A DNA stretch of 64,000 nucleotides from Actinoalloteichus caeruleus DSM 43889 (GCF_000429185.2 NZ_AUBJ02000001.1:1302001-1366000), one strand, 5' to 3'; positions 12,170 to 22,132 are shown, numbered from the stretch's first letter. Numbers and translations are program-made. Notes: generated by a model not told the origin, from the sequence alone.

Positions 12170-15117
12170 TCAGGCGGAGCGGTCGTGCGTTCCCGTCCTC
12201 GGACCGCTCGCACCGACCGTCCCCCGGTCCCGGTAGGCCGAACGGGCCGCCTCGTGGCGCCCGGTGTCGCGGTCCCTGGGCAACAGCGACTCGTTCCCGG
12301 ACTTCCCGACGGGGTTCACGTCGAGCCGCAGGTCGGCGGGTAGGTCCGTTCGTTTGGTGACCTTGAGCTTTCGGAAGATCTTCGTCAGGTGTTGCTCGAC
12401 GGTGCTCACGGTGATGTGCAGCTTCCCGGAGATCTCACGGTTGGTGAAGCCGAGCGAGGCGAGCGCCGCGACACGGTGTTCCGAGGTGGTGAGAGCCCCG
12501 ATCAGGACCTGCTCGGAGGAGCGGGGGGCCACTGGCCTGGACACCGTCGGCACGGACTGCGCGTGGCTGGTGGTCGTGGGTCTGTCACTCCGCTCGCTGG
12601 GGACCGGCGCCATCTCCAGTCGGCAGGCCTGCACGAGACGGCCCGCGCGGTGGGACACCATCCGAGCCTTGGCCGCCTGGCCGAGCGCCTGGTGGGCCTT
12701 GCTGAGATCGAGGAGCGTGTGGGCCAGTTCCAACCGGTCTCCGCTGGCCTGCAACAGCTCCACCGCGTCCTTGAGCAGGCGCAACCTGCTGCTGGCATCG
12801 GAGGTGGCGGCGACGATGCGGGTGGCCGACCCGTGCACCCTGGGACTGGCGGGGCCGCTGTGCCCGAGCTGTTCCTCGGCCAGCGCCCGGGCTTTGGCGA
12901 CGTTGCCGAGTCGCAGGTGGGTCTCGGCGGCGTCGGTGCGCCACGGTGCCAGCCCGGGGCCTCGAACCCCCAGTTCGCCATGAGCTCGCCGCAGCGTTGG
13001 AAGTCCTTGAGCGCCGCGGCGTACCACCCGTTCGCGAGGTAGTACCGCCCCCTGGCGCGGAGGTAGGTCACGCCGAACACCGTGCCGAACATCTCCTCGG
13101 GGACCGGTTGCCGGAGGTGGTGCTGCACGGCGTCGTGGTCACCCACGACGCTTCCCACGGACACCAGCACCCCGAGGGGCATGCCGATCCCGACTCCCCA
13201 GCCCTCGACCCCGACGGCCCAGATCGCCCGGTTCGCGTAGCTCGCGGCCCGGGGCAGTTCGCCGTAGCGCAGCGCGATCTCGGCACGGCATGCCGAGAAC
13301 ATCGCCTCCCACCAGGTCGCGCCCCGCACCTTCGACTCGGCGAGCAGCGTGTCGCACCACCGCAGTGCCGTGTCCAGTTGGTCGGAGTAGATCATCGCCT
13401 GGAGCGCGTACCAGGCCGCTTCCACGGTGCGGTCACCGAGCACGGTGGCTCGCAGCACCCGTTCCGCGTTGGCTACGGAGGTGCCCCCGCTGTCGCCGGA
13501 GAGGACCGTGTTCAGCACCACGGAGGCCATGGCGGGCCAGCTCGCCGGCGACGAGTCCAGGCAGGTCTCCCCACTCGCCTCCGCCCAGCGGGCGGCGGGT
13601 TCCGGGTGGGAGTGCGCGAGCCACAGCCCGAGGTGTTTCAGCGGGTCGGCGAGGTGGCCGGCACTGGCGCGGTACTCGTCACCGAGCCGGTTGAGCACGT
13701 CCGACGCATCCTGGCGTCGTCCGCTCCACAGCAGGTAGCGCAGCAGGCGCACCGTGTGGCTGACGTCCAGCTCTCCCGCGCGCTCGTGCTCCACCAGTCG
13801 GGGGAGGTGGCGGGCGGCGTTCGCGGGGTTGCCCCGCCACTCGGCGCCCAGCAGCGCGAAACGCAGCTCCGCGCTCGTGGTTCCCTCGCCGCAACCGAGG
13901 AGCGCGCGCTCGAGGAAACCGATCGCCGCGGCGGGTTGGTCCGAACGCAACGCGTCCTCGGCGGCCTGCCGCAACCGCCTCACCGCCCACCTGTCCGGTG
14001 CGCAGTCGGTGGCCAGCAGGTGCTGGGCGACGTTGGCGGTCCCGGCCTGGTCCTCGTGCAGGACGCGGGCGGCCGACCGGTGCAGTCCCGACAGCTCGGC
14101 TGGTGTCACGCAGTCGAGCACGGCCTGGCGGAACAACGGGTCCTTGAAGTCGTTGTCCTCCAAGCACCCGACGAGCCGCAGGGTCTGGAGGACGCGTTCG
14201 ACGTCGACGCGCGGCTGGCGCAGTAGCGCGCACACCCGTCCCACGCTCGTGTCGGCGCCGAGGACGGCGACCGCTCGGGCGACGCCGAGCACGTCGGGCC
14301 CGCTGCGCCTGAGGCAGGTCAACACGGCCTGCCGGAAGGCATCGCCGATGACCGGACGGGTGTCCGGGGAGGTATGGACCGGCTGGGGCGCGTCCAGTTG
14401 GTCCTCGATCAGCGCGCGCACCAACAGCGGGTTCCCAGCGGTGATGGCGTGGCAGGCGGGGGCGAGCCGGTCGGCGATGTCGGGGGCGATGTGGCGCGCC
14501 AGGATCTCGGCCACACCGTCGGAGGACAACGGAGCGAGTCGCACGCGGCGGAAGTTCGCCTGGCGGATCAGCTCGATCCGGTAGGCGGGATGGGTCGAGC
14601 TGTCGTAGACCGCCTCGGCGACCAACAGCATGATGCGGGCCGAGCGGGTGTGGTTGGCGAGGTGGAGGACGCACTCCATCGACGGGGCGTCCACGTGCTG
14701 CGCATCGTCCACGGTGATGAGCACCGTGTCCTTCCGCGACAGTTCGAGGACGAGCTCGAGGAGGTCCTGCGCGATGTCGAAGGTGCTGACCTCAGGCGGT
14801 TCGTCACCGAGGACCGCCCGCTTCCCGGCTGTCAGGCGCAGCAACGAGGCCGTCCGGGCCGCGGGCACCCGCATGGTCCCGACGAGCGAGCGGATACCAC
14901 CGAAGGGTCGATCGCCCTGACCGCGTGCCCCCGTCATGCTGAGGACCACCGCGCCGTGCGCGGCGCGTCGGTCGGCGAACGTCCGCAGCAGTTCCGTCTT
15001 GCCGCTTGCGACCACACCGTCGACCAGGGCTATCCGCCCCTGGCCCTCGGCCGTCTCCGCGAACAGCCCTTCTAGCAGCTCGAACTCGAACCGCCGTTCG
15101 ACCAGCACAACAAGCAC
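12170..15117 (-). CDS. LAL-family (LuxR/MalT-like) transcriptional regulator, apparent frameshift
   Basis: A large ATP-binding regulator of the LuxR family, likely a pathway-specific activator. The N-terminal part begins LVERRFEFELLEGL and has a Walker A (GVVASGKTELL, ~residue 37) and Walker B (VLITVDDAQ). The C-terminus carries a LuxR helix-turn-helix (SEHRVAALASLGFTNREISG, then HITVSTVEQHL). The frame breaks near 12953-12959: restoring one base in the C/G run joins ...NWGFEAPG to LAPWRTDAAETHLRLGN, aligning without gaps to the paralogue at 15897-18644. The restored protein would be 982 residues. Without repair the protein ends at 12502 and lacks its DNA-binding domain. A sequencing deletion is more likely than a real break, because three other genes show the same kind of lesion. 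Confidence 0.85.
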
Positions 15118-15355
15118 CTCGCCTGATCCGCCCCAGTGGGAAAGATGTTCGACAGGCAGCAGTTTCCGAACGTCCCCGCGCGATGCCCCATCGCGCGTGG
15201 GCCTGTCGCCACGTCAAACCCTCAGTCGCACATCCCTGCCGCACGCTGAGGAACACTTGTTCCTCCCCTGCGGCGAACCATATCGCCCTGCCCTCGCAGC
15301 CGCAATTATTTCCGCCAAACACCGGGCAACAAATGGCCACCAAATACTACCGAGC

Positions 15356-15371
15356 GTGATCCATTGATCAC
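15356..15371. promoter_or_regulatory. GTGATC/GATCAC dyad
   Basis: A perfect 6-bp inverted repeat (GTGATC, 4-nt spacer CATT, GATCAC) about 240 bp upstream of the LAL start codon. Its symmetry and position make it a possible operator. No regulator can be assigned from sequence alone. Confidence 0.3.
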
Positions 15372-15491
15372 CAGTTGCTCGTCGAGTTCGTTCGGAAACC
15401 CGCCCGCCACCCAATCGTTATCAGCCCGATCGAACCAGGCACGAACAGGAGGACCCCCGCTAAGCCACCCAAAATACCGATAGCCCAAGCC

Positions 15492-15519
15492 GGTGAATTC
15501 ATCGATCGGTGAATTCACC
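15492..15519. promoter_or_regulatory. Direct repeat GGTGAATTCA x2 overlapping a 12-bp palindrome
   Basis: GGTGAATTCA occurs at 15492-15501 and again at 15508-15517, 16 bp apart, and the second copy extends to the palindrome GGTGAATTCACC (15508-15519). It lies in the AT-richer gap between the two LAL genes, about 375 bp upstream of the downstream LAL start. It is a candidate regulator binding site. Confidence 0.4.
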
Positions 15520-15896
15520 GCACTCGAGGTGATCAGCCGAACGCGCTCCGCCACCGGAGGAAGCCACGGTCACGTCGGAAGCGAGCGGTCGTCACCCGAG
15601 GACAGCCGGCCGGTCACCTACCGTCGCGCACCACCGGAAGGAGCACCCTGGACGACGATCACCGAAAGTCACCGCACAGGAATCAGACATCCGCGTACTA
15701 CGCGGAAGTCGACCACCAACGTCCCCATCACGAGCTCACACCACCCATAACCACGTTTCCGCCAGTGATGGGCAAACGATCCCCGGAACCCCACGCCGAC
15801 ACGCACCGACCCGACGCATCAGAAAAAGTACTGAGCACGTCAGGTTCGAGACCAACCGAATCGATGGTGATATTCAGCGCGAACCGGTATGTCGAC

Positions 15897-18644
15897 TCAG
15901 AGGATTCCGACCCCGAGCTCGACGGGCAGGTCCCTCCGTCGTTTGATATTCAACTTCCGGTATATGCGAGTGAGGTGCTGTTCGACCGTACTCACCGTGA
16001 TGTGCAGTTTCGCCGCGATCTCCCGGTTCGAACAGCCGAGCACCGCGAGTGAGGCGACCCGGTGTTCCGAAGCGGTGAGCGCCGTCGTATCCGCACACCG
16101 ACGGGTGGCCAGGGGCGGCGGCGTGGGCGATACCGCGGGATGTTCGTCGGCGCGGAGCAGCTTCTGCAACAACAGGGCCGCACCGGTGACCTCCGCGAGG
16201 TGCCACGCCCGGCGGAACACCATGCGCGCACGGCGGTTCTCCCCGAGGACGTGGTGGCCGTGGCTGAGGTCCGTGAGCACCTGCGCCTGCTCGTAGCGGT
16301 CGCCGCACTGCTCGAGGAGTTCCAGTGCCTCGGTGAGCAGTTCCGGTCGTCGGTCGGCAGGACTGGTCGCGGCGAGCATGCGCAGCGACAACGCCCGCGT
16401 GCGGGGGTTCCCCGCGTCGGACCGGGCGGTCTGCTCGTAGGCGAGCTGCCTGGCCTGGTCGTGGTTGCCGAGGTGCAACCACGCCTCGGCCGCGCTGGTC
16501 CGCCACGGCACCATCGAGGTCAGGTCCAATCCCCAACCTCGCAGCAGTTCCCCGCATGACAGGAAGTCAGCGAGTGCCCGGTGACCGTGGTTGACCGCCA
16601 GGTGGTAGTGGCCCCTCGCGTACAGGTAGCGCGGCCCGTGGCGACTCTCGAACAGGGCCGAGGGAACTGGTTGGCGGACGTGGTCGGCGGCGACCGCGTA
16701 CTCGCCCTTCCGGGTCGCCGCGAGCACGATGCTGCTCAGCGGTGCACCGACCGTGACACCCCATGCTTTCGGAGGGAGCAGGGCGAGGGCGGCACGTCCG
16801 TGGGTGACGGCACCGACGAGGTCGCCGGTGCGCAGCGCGATGTCCGCGAGCGCGGAGGTGATCGTCGCCCGCCACGTGACGGCGTCGGCGGACGCCTCTG
16901 CCAGGAGGCGGTGGCACCAGCGGGCAGCGGTGTCGAGCCGGTCGACGCCGGCGAGGATCTGCAGCGCGAGCGCGGCGGCCTCCTCGGACCAGCAGCTCCG
17001 CTGCCGGAAGCGCAGTCCGGACAGGCATCGTTCCGCGCTGTCCGCGGCGTCCCGGGAACGTCCGGCCGCCACCAGCTCCGACATGGCGGCAGTCACGCGC
17101 AGCCACGGGTCGTCCGCCGTCACCTCGGTCAGCCGGTCACGCGGCGCCGACACCGGACGGTGCCGGCGCGCCATCCTCGGGTGGGCCAGGGTCAACCAGG
17201 TCTCGAAGTCCGCGAGCTGGCCGTCCACCCCGTTGGCATCCGAGGCGCGAACCTCGGCGAGCACCTCGTCCGCCTCATCGTGCCGACCGTGCCACAACAG
17301 GTAGCGGATGACGACGAGCTGTTCCCGCGAACCGAGCACTCCGGAGCTCGCGCCCTCGACGAGTCGGGTGAGGCAGGTGGCGGCCGTGGTCAACGGGTTG
17401 GACTGCCATTCCACGTCGGCGAGCCGAGCGAGGACCAGGATCCGCCGGTGGTCGTCGCGGCACGCGTCATGGGCTCGGCTGAGGCAGGCGACCGCGCGCG
17501 CCAGATCTCCTTCGGCCGCCGCGGAGTCGGCCGCGTCCAGCAGGACGTCCACCACCCATTCCTCGTCCTGGTCCGGGGCTGGGCCCCGTCCCGCCTCGAG
17601 GAGGTGGTCCGCCACCGAGGAGAGCGGACCGCCGTGTTCGTGGCGAACCCGGGCGGCCCGCCGGTGCAGCTCGGCACGGTCCGCCGCGGGCAACGCGTCG
17701 AGCACGGCGTCCCGCGCGACGGGGTGCGGCAGGCGTCCCTTCTCCAGGAGACCGGCCGTGGTCAAGGCTCCCAGCGCCTGGTCCACGGTGTCGGGAGAAG
17801 CGCGGAGGAGGGTGGCCAGCTCCGCTGTCGAGGTGTCCTCGCCGAGCACGGCGAGCCCCCGCACCACGTCGGTCGCCGCCGGTTCCCCACGGTGCAGCCA
17901 GCTGAGCACGGCGAGGCCGTAGCCGTCGCGCCGCGCGGTACCGGCCGCCTCGTAGTCGTCGGCGAGTGCCCGCACCAGCAGGGGGTTCCCGCCACTGATC
18001 CGGAAGACCTCGGCGATCCGGTCCGCGACCGTGGACTCGTCCCAGCGGGCGGTGAGCAGGGCCTCGACCCCACCTCTGCTGAGCGGGCCGAACCGCAGCC
18101 TGCGGAAGTGGGCGTGCCGGGACAGCTCCGCGCGGAACCCCAGGTGCCGCCGGCTCGGTTCGACGTCGTCGGTGATCGCCACCAGCACCCGCGCCGATCC
18201 CAACCTCGCCGCGAGGTGCAGCAGGCAGAGCCGGGACGCCTGGTCCGCGCTGGCGACGTTGTCGACGGCCAGTACCACCGGTTGTTCGGTGGCCAGCACC
18301 AGCAACGCCCGCCACACGGCGTGCAGGATCCGCGCCAGCTCCGGGGTGACCGCGTCCGGGGGGAGCGCCACCTCGGGCAGGTCCGCGAGTTCCCCCGGCA
18401 CCCGGGGGTGGTGCAGCAGCTGGCTCAGCGCCGCGAACGGCAGGTCCTGTTCGGTGGCCGAACAGGTGGCCGTGAGCACGAGGGCGCCGTGTTCACGGGC
18501 ACGGCGGGTGAAGGCGTCCAGCAGCGCGGTGCGGCCGCAGGAGGCCGGCGCCTCCAGTGACACCACCGCGCCCCGTCCAGCGGCGGACTCGGCCAGCACG
18601 TCGCTCAGGCAGCGGAGCTGCTCGTCGCGTTCGACCAACCTCAC
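15897..18644 (-). CDS. LAL-family (LuxR/MalT-like) transcriptional regulator
   Basis: An intact 915-residue paralogue of the neighbouring LAL protein. It starts at a GTG with a strong AGGGGG ribosome site 5-6 nt upstream. The N-terminus (LVERDEQLRCLSDVLAES) leads into a nucleotide-binding domain whose Walker A is degenerate (EAPASCGRTALL, Lys replaced by Arg) and whose Walker B reads VVLAVDN, so ATP binding or hydrolysis may be weak. The C-terminal LuxR helix-turn-helix (~845-905) has SEHRVASLAVLGCSNREIAA and HITVSTVEQHL. It lies 32 bp downstream of the thioesterase gene and probably shares its AGGGG-type promoter, which would give positive feedback if LAL proteins read that box. It is a likely activator of the ansamycin cluster. 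Confidence 0.9.
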   Translation of the reverse strand: MRLVERDEQLRCLSDVLAESAAGRGAVVSLEAPASCGRTALLDAFTRRAREHGALVLTATCSATEQDLPFAALSQLLHHPRVPGELADLPEVALPPDAVTPELARILHAVWRALLVLATEQPVVLAVDNVASADQASRLCLLHLAARLGSARVLVAITDDVEPSRRHLGFRAELSRHAHFRRLRFGPLSRGGVEALLTARWDESTVADRIAEVFRISGGNPLLVRALADDYEAAGTARRDGYGLAVLSWLHRGEPAATDVVRGLAVLGEDTSTAELATLLRASPDTVDQALGALTTAGLLEKGRLPHPVARDAVLDALPAADRAELHRRAARVRHEHGGPLSSVADHLLEAGRGPAPDQDEEWVVDVLLDAADSAAAEGDLARAVACLSRAHDACRDDHRRILVLARLADVEWQSNPLTTAATCLTRLVEGASSGVLGSREQLVVIRYLLWHGRHDEADEVLAEVRASDANGVDGQLADFETWLTLAHPRMARRHRPVSAPRDRLTEVTADDPWLRVTAAMSELVAAGRSRDAADSAERCLSGLRFRQRSCWSEEAAALALQILAGVDRLDTAARWCHRLLAEASADAVTWRATITSALADIALRTGDLVGAVTHGRAALALLPPKAWGVTVGAPLSSIVLAATRKGEYAVAADHVRQPVPSALFESRHGPRYLYARGHYHLAVNHGHRALADFLSCGELLRGWGLDLTSMVPWRTSAAEAWLHLGNHDQARQLAYEQTARSDAGNPRTRALSLRMLAATSPADRRPELLTEALELLEQCGDRYEQAQVLTDLSHGHHVLGENRRARMVFRRAWHLAEVTGAALLLQKLLRADEHPAVSPTPPPLATRRCADTTALTASEHRVASLAVLGCSNREIAAKLHITVSTVEQHLTRIYRKLNIKRRRDLPVELGVGIL

Positions 18645-18676
18645 CGCATCCCCCTGTCCGCGTTCCGGCTGCGTCC

Positions 18677-19441
18677 TCAGCGCCCCGCCTTCGCGCCGGC
18701 GAGCCGGGCGGACATCCTGGCCAGGATGGTCTTCTGGTGGGCGGTGAGGAAGAAGTGGCCTCCCTGGAACGTGTTGACCTCGAAATCACCGGTGGTGTGC
18801 TCGGCCCACGCCTCGGCCTCCGCGCTGGTCGTCTTCTGGTCGGCGTCGCCGGTGAGGACCGTGATCGGGCAGCTGAGCGGCGGTCCCGGGGTGTAGGCGT
18901 AGGTCTCGGCGATGCGGTAGTCACCCCGGATCGCCGGCAGTGCCATCCGCAGCAGTTCGTCGTCGCCGAGGATCCGGGCGTCCGTGCCGCTCAACGCGCG
19001 GACATCGGCGAGCAGGCCGTCGTCGTCGAGCTTGTGCACGCTCTCGTCGCGATGCGACGACGGAGCCCGGCGACCGGAGGCGAACAGGTGGACCGGGGGC
19101 GCGTCGGCGTCCGTCATGAGCCGTGCCAGCTCGAAGCCGACGCTGGCTCCCAGGCTGTGCCCGAAGAGGGCGGTCGGCTTCGTGAGTGACGGCCCGAGCA
19201 CCTCGAAGATCATGTTCGCGAGTTCGCGCACGCTCCCGGCGCAGGGTTCGTGCCGGCGGTCCTGCCGGCCCGGGTACTGCACCGCCGCGACCTCCACCCC
19301 CGGGGAGAGCGCGGTCGCCATCGGGAAGAAGAAACTCGCCGAGCCGCCGGCGTGCGGCAGGCACACCAGCCGGACGGCTCCCGGATCAGCGGGTTTGAAC
19401 CGGCGCAACCACAGTCCCTCGTCGATTCCAGTGGCGCTCAT
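18677..19441 (-). CDS. Type II thioesterase (RifR-like)
   Basis: A 254-residue alpha/beta hydrolase of the editing thioesterase family that accompanies modular PKSs and clears stalled or misprimed acyl groups from ACPs. It shows LVCLPHAGGSASFFF near the N-terminus, the nucleophile motif GHSLG (~95), an acid in TGDAD (~197) and His in GGHFF (~228). The start is set at the ATG at 19441 (MSATGIDEGL), with GGGGAGG upstream; a longer frame to 19516 adds 25 unrelated residues. The promoter element at 19521-19574 lies just upstream. It is cotranscribed with the LAL gene that follows 32 bp later. Confidence 0.92.
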   Translation of the reverse strand: MSATGIDEGLWLRRFKPADPGAVRLVCLPHAGGSASFFFPMATALSPGVEVAAVQYPGRQDRRHEPCAGSVRELANMIFEVLGPSLTKPTALFGHSLGASVGFELARLMTDADAPPVHLFASGRRAPSSHRDESVHKLDDDGLLADVRALSGTDARILGDDELLRMALPAIRGDYRIAETYAYTPGPPLSCPITVLTGDADQKTTSAEAEAWAEHTTGDFEVNTFQGGHFFLTAHQKTILARMSARLAGAKAGR

Positions 19442-19520
19442 CCCGCGTCGGCCTCCCCGTGGTCGCCTCGGCGGCCGGCCTGCGTTCGAGCATCGGACCG
19501 AACCGCGCTGTGACAACTGG

Positions 19521-19574
19521 ACGCTAGCCGTCGGTCAAACGCGGGCAAACCCCTATGTTCGATCGTGGAACCCT
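19521..19574 (-). promoter_or_regulatory. AGGGG-box promoter of thioesterase-LAL unit
   Basis: On the minus strand AGGGG lies at 19550-19554, followed by exactly 23 nt and TAGCGT (19521-19526). A weaker upstream half-site, AGGGT at 19570-19574, is 20 bp away. The predicted transcript start is near 19514, leaving a ~73-nt leader. The element sits in the 148-bp gap between the methyltransferase stop and the thioesterase start. Confidence 0.6.
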
Positions 19575-19589
19575 AGTGGGACCCCGTGC

Positions 19590-20480
19590 TCACCCGGGTT
19601 TCCGCGCGAGGACGACCACGTAGTCGAGCAGCTCCAGGTCCTCCTTCAGCAGGTCCTGCCCCTCCCACACCCGGGTGAGCGTCTCGTGCTGCCCCGGTGC
19701 GAGCGCGTCGACGAACGCGTCGTCGGAGAGCCTGCGCACCATGTGCTCCCGGTAGGGCTCGTACACCCGGTCCCGGATGGACTCCAGGGACAGGTCGGTG
19801 TACCCGGCGGCGGAGAGCCGGGCCAGGTACTCCTCACCGCCGTGCCAGTTCGCGTCGTCGAGAGTGGTCGCGATCCAGCTGAACTGCGGTGAGCGCAGCG
19901 CTGACCTGGGTGTCGTCGGGTCGACCGGGAGGATGTCGATGACGGCCAGCGTCCCACCGGGGCGCAGGACTCGGAACGCCTCCGCGAGGAACGCGGTCCT
20001 CGGCCGGAAGTGGAAGGCGCACTCCAACGCGACGACGCGGTCGAAGGTGTCGTCCGCGTAGGGCAGGTCGGTGGCCGACCCCTCGCGGAAGTCCAGCCGG
20101 TCCAGTACGCCCTCGCGTTCCGCCCGGGCCCTGGCGCTGGCCACGTGGTGGGGGGTGATGTTCAGGCCGTGCACCCGCCGGGGCTCGCGTTCGCGCAACC
20201 ACAGGAAGTCCTGGTCGCCGTGGCCGAACCCGACGTCGAGCACGGTGTCGCCCGCCTGGATGTCGGCCCGCTCCCCGAGGAGCCGCGCGAGCGCCTCGGC
20301 CGCCTGGTCGAGGTCCTCGCATCCGTCCTCCCAGTACCCGTAGTTCATGTAGGAGGTCGATCTCCCGGCGAACTCGAGGTCGGCCGGGATGAGCGAGTAC
20401 AGGTGGCGAACCCGCATCACCGGGTCCAGCGGGACCACGCTGGCCAGGAGCTTGCCCAGTTCTCGGACGCTTTCCGCCAT
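19590..20480 (-). CDS. SAM-dependent methyltransferase, probable ansamycin O-methyltransferase
   Basis: A 296-residue class I methyltransferase. Motif I is VLDVGFGHGD (~78), followed by LNITPHHVASARARAE and the post-I region ATDLPYADDTFDRVVALECAFHF, a pattern shared with sugar and macrolide O-methyltransferases such as EryG and the rifamycin Orf14 group. The ATG at 20480 (MAESVREL) is chosen because the upstream frame continues into the monooxygenase gene. It lies 44 bp downstream of the monooxygenase in the PKS A operon, so a late tailoring role on the ansamycin is inferred. Substrate position is unknown. Confidence 0.85.
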   Translation of the reverse strand: MAESVRELGKLLASVVPLDPVMRVRHLYSLIPADLEFAGRSTSYMNYGYWEDGCEDLDQAAEALARLLGERADIQAGDTVLDVGFGHGDQDFLWLREREPRRVHGLNITPHHVASARARAEREGVLDRLDFREGSATDLPYADDTFDRVVALECAFHFRPRTAFLAEAFRVLRPGGTLAVIDILPVDPTTPRSALRSPQFSWIATTLDDANWHGGEEYLARLSAAGYTDLSLESIRDRVYEPYREHMVRRLSDDAFVDALAPGQHETLTRVWEGQDLLKEDLELLDYVVVLARKPG

Positions 20481-20524
20481 GTCAGCGCTGCCTCTCGAAT
20501 CGGCGGATGGGTCGGTGCGGCACG

Positions 20525-22132
20525 TCACCGCGCGGGTGCCGGCGCGGCCAGCTGGCGGCGCAGGTCCCGGACGAGGCGGGAAACGCCGTCGGCGGCACCC
20601 ACCGAGCCGAACAGGTAGAAGTCGGGCCGGACGAGCGCGGCCGCGGCGGCCGTCTCGGCCAGGTATGACAGGTAGACGGCGTCGACGTCGACCACGGCGT
20701 CTTGGCCGGCCTGGTCGGCCGGGGTCCCGGCCGGTAGGACCTGGACGATGTGGACCCCGAGGTCGTGGAGGAACTCGATGTCCTCGTGGTCGAGCACCTC
20801 CTCGGGGCGGTCGACCAGGAGCAGGACGAAACCGGTCCCGACAACGGTGTCGAAGGGACCGCGCTCGGCGGCGCGCGCCACCGTGCCCTGCGGGACCAGC
20901 TCCCCGGCGGGGGAAATGACCACACCACTGTCGTTGCGGTGCAGGAATCCGTCTCGGAGCGAGTCGGCGAGTCCCTGGTGCGGGCCCTGCACGGGCCTGC
21001 CCCTGCGCTGGGCGCCGAGGAGGTAGGCGTCGCGCCCCGCGGCCGCGGCCGGGTCGGTCTCGCAGAGGATCCTGCCCATCGTGATCGACGCTTCGATGGC
21101 GGCGCGCACGTGGGCGCGGCGCTCCACCGTGTAGGAGTCCAGCAGGGCCTCCCCGGCGTGGCCGGACAGGACCAGTCCGAGCTTCCACGCGAGGTTGGCG
21201 GCGTCGCGGAAGCCGGAGCACATGCCCTGGCCGATGAACGGCGGCATGACGTGGGCGGCGTCGCCCGCGAGGAGCAGACGGCCCGAGCGCCACCGGTTCG
21301 CGCAGCGGGCCTGGGTGGAGTAGACCGCGAACCGGTCCAGCGCCGCGTTCTCCGGCGTCAGGTCGAAGAGCCCGAGCAGGCGCCACACGGTCTCCTCCCG
21401 GTCGAGATCGTCCAGGGTCTCCCCCGGAACCCGCATGAACTCCCACCGGCGGTGCCCCGGCCCGGCGGATACCGCCGTTCTCGGCCTGGCGGGATCGCAG
21501 ATCTGGAGGTTGTTGGGGCTGAACACGCGCGGCTCGTTCAGCACGACGTCGCAGATCAGCCAGTCGGTGGAGAAACCGAAGTCCGCGACCGTGGTGCTCA
21601 CGTGCTCCCGAACGAAGCTGTTCGCGCCGTCGCAGCCGACCACCCAGCTCGCGGAGATCCTCCGTTCACCTCCCTCGGCGGACCGCGCGGTCACGAGGAC
21701 CCGCTCGTCGTCGAGCACGAGGTCCACCGCGACGTGCGCCCGCAGCACCGTCAGGTTCGGCAGTCGCGCACCCCGGTCGGCGAGGACCTGTTCGAGCCCC
21801 GGTTGGTACATCGAGGTCGAGGCCGGCCACCCGGTGCGGTCCAGCGCGGGGGGCTCCAGGTGGAGGAGGGTGTCCCCCGCCGCGTTGTTCCACGTGTAGT
21901 CGCGGGTGAGCTCGCGGATGCCGTCGAGTTCGTCGGCGACACCCGCCGCCGCCAGGATCCGCGCGCCCTCCCCGTCGTAGGCCACGGCTCTCGGCATCGG
22001 ATACGGCGTCGGGTACCGCTCCACCACGGTGACCTCGTGTCCCCGCTGGGCGAGCAGGATCGCCAGCACCTCGCCGACCGGCCCGTAGCCGACGATCAGC
22101 ACGTCCGTCCGCGTCGCGTCCCCGCTCAGCAC
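20525..22132 (-). CDS. MhpA-like FAD monooxygenase (Rif-Orf19/GdmM type)
   Basis: A 535-residue class A flavoprotein hydroxylase. It has the dinucleotide motif VLIVGYGPVGEV (~10), the DG motif VVGCDGANSFVRE and the second FAD motif LLLAGDAAHVMPPFIGQGM (~289), plus the thioredoxin-like C-terminal domain of 3-(3-hydroxyphenyl)propionate hydroxylases. Relatives in ansamycin clusters oxidise the AHBA-derived ring: Rif-Orf19 is needed for naphthalene ring formation in rifamycin, and GdmM for the geldanamycin quinone. The GTG at 22132 is chosen for its GAGGAGGGA ribosome site; a frame to 22255 would overlap the PKS. It is 46 bp downstream of PKS A, indicating cotranscription. Confidence 0.9.
   Translation of the reverse strand: MLSGDATRTDVLIVGYGPVGEVLAILLAQRGHEVTVVERYPTPYPMPRAVAYDGEGARILAAAGVADELDGIRELTRDYTWNNAAGDTLLHLEPPALDRTGWPASTSMYQPGLEQVLADRGARLPNLTVLRAHVAVDLVLDDERVLVTARSAEGGERRISASWVVGCDGANSFVREHVSTTVADFGFSTDWLICDVVLNEPRVFSPNNLQICDPARPRTAVSAGPGHRRWEFMRVPGETLDDLDREETVWRLLGLFDLTPENAALDRFAVYSTQARCANRWRSGRLLLAGDAAHVMPPFIGQGMCSGFRDAANLAWKLGLVLSGHAGEALLDSYTVERRAHVRAAIEASITMGRILCETDPAAAAGRDAYLLGAQRRGRPVQGPHQGLADSLRDGFLHRNDSGVVISPAGELVPQGTVARAAERGPFDTVVGTGFVLLLVDRPEEVLDHEDIEFLHDLGVHIVQVLPAGTPADQAGQDAVVDVDAVYLSYLAETAAAAALVRPDFYLFGSVGAADGVSRLVRDLRRQLAAPAPAR

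Larger units (their letters stand above)
15118..15896. other. AT-richer regulatory gap upstream of the first LAL gene
   Basis: This 780-bp gap between the two LAL genes is clearly less GC-rich than the rest of the cluster. It contains a 10-bp direct repeat and palindrome at 15492-15519 and a 16-bp dyad at 15356-15371. It should contain the promoter of the LAL gene starting at 15117. The cluster's AGGGG-N23-TAGNNT arrangement is not found here, suggesting different control of this regulator. An 82-codon minus-strand ORF (15306-15554) has no recognisable similarity or ribosome site and was not called. Confidence 0.6.

Noticed and set aside
15265-15269. Single AGGGG box upstream of the first LAL gene
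   Set aside because: No second box at 10-12 bp and no TAGNNT hexamer 23-24 nt downstream, so it does not fit the cluster promoter pattern.
15306-15554. 82-codon minus-strand ORF in the AT-richer gap
   Set aside because: No ribosome site, no recognisable family; more likely part of the regulatory region.
16581-18560. 659-codon plus-strand open frame
   Set aside because: Antisense to the intact LAL gene whose Walker and helix-turn-helix motifs are clear; the plus frame is low complexity.
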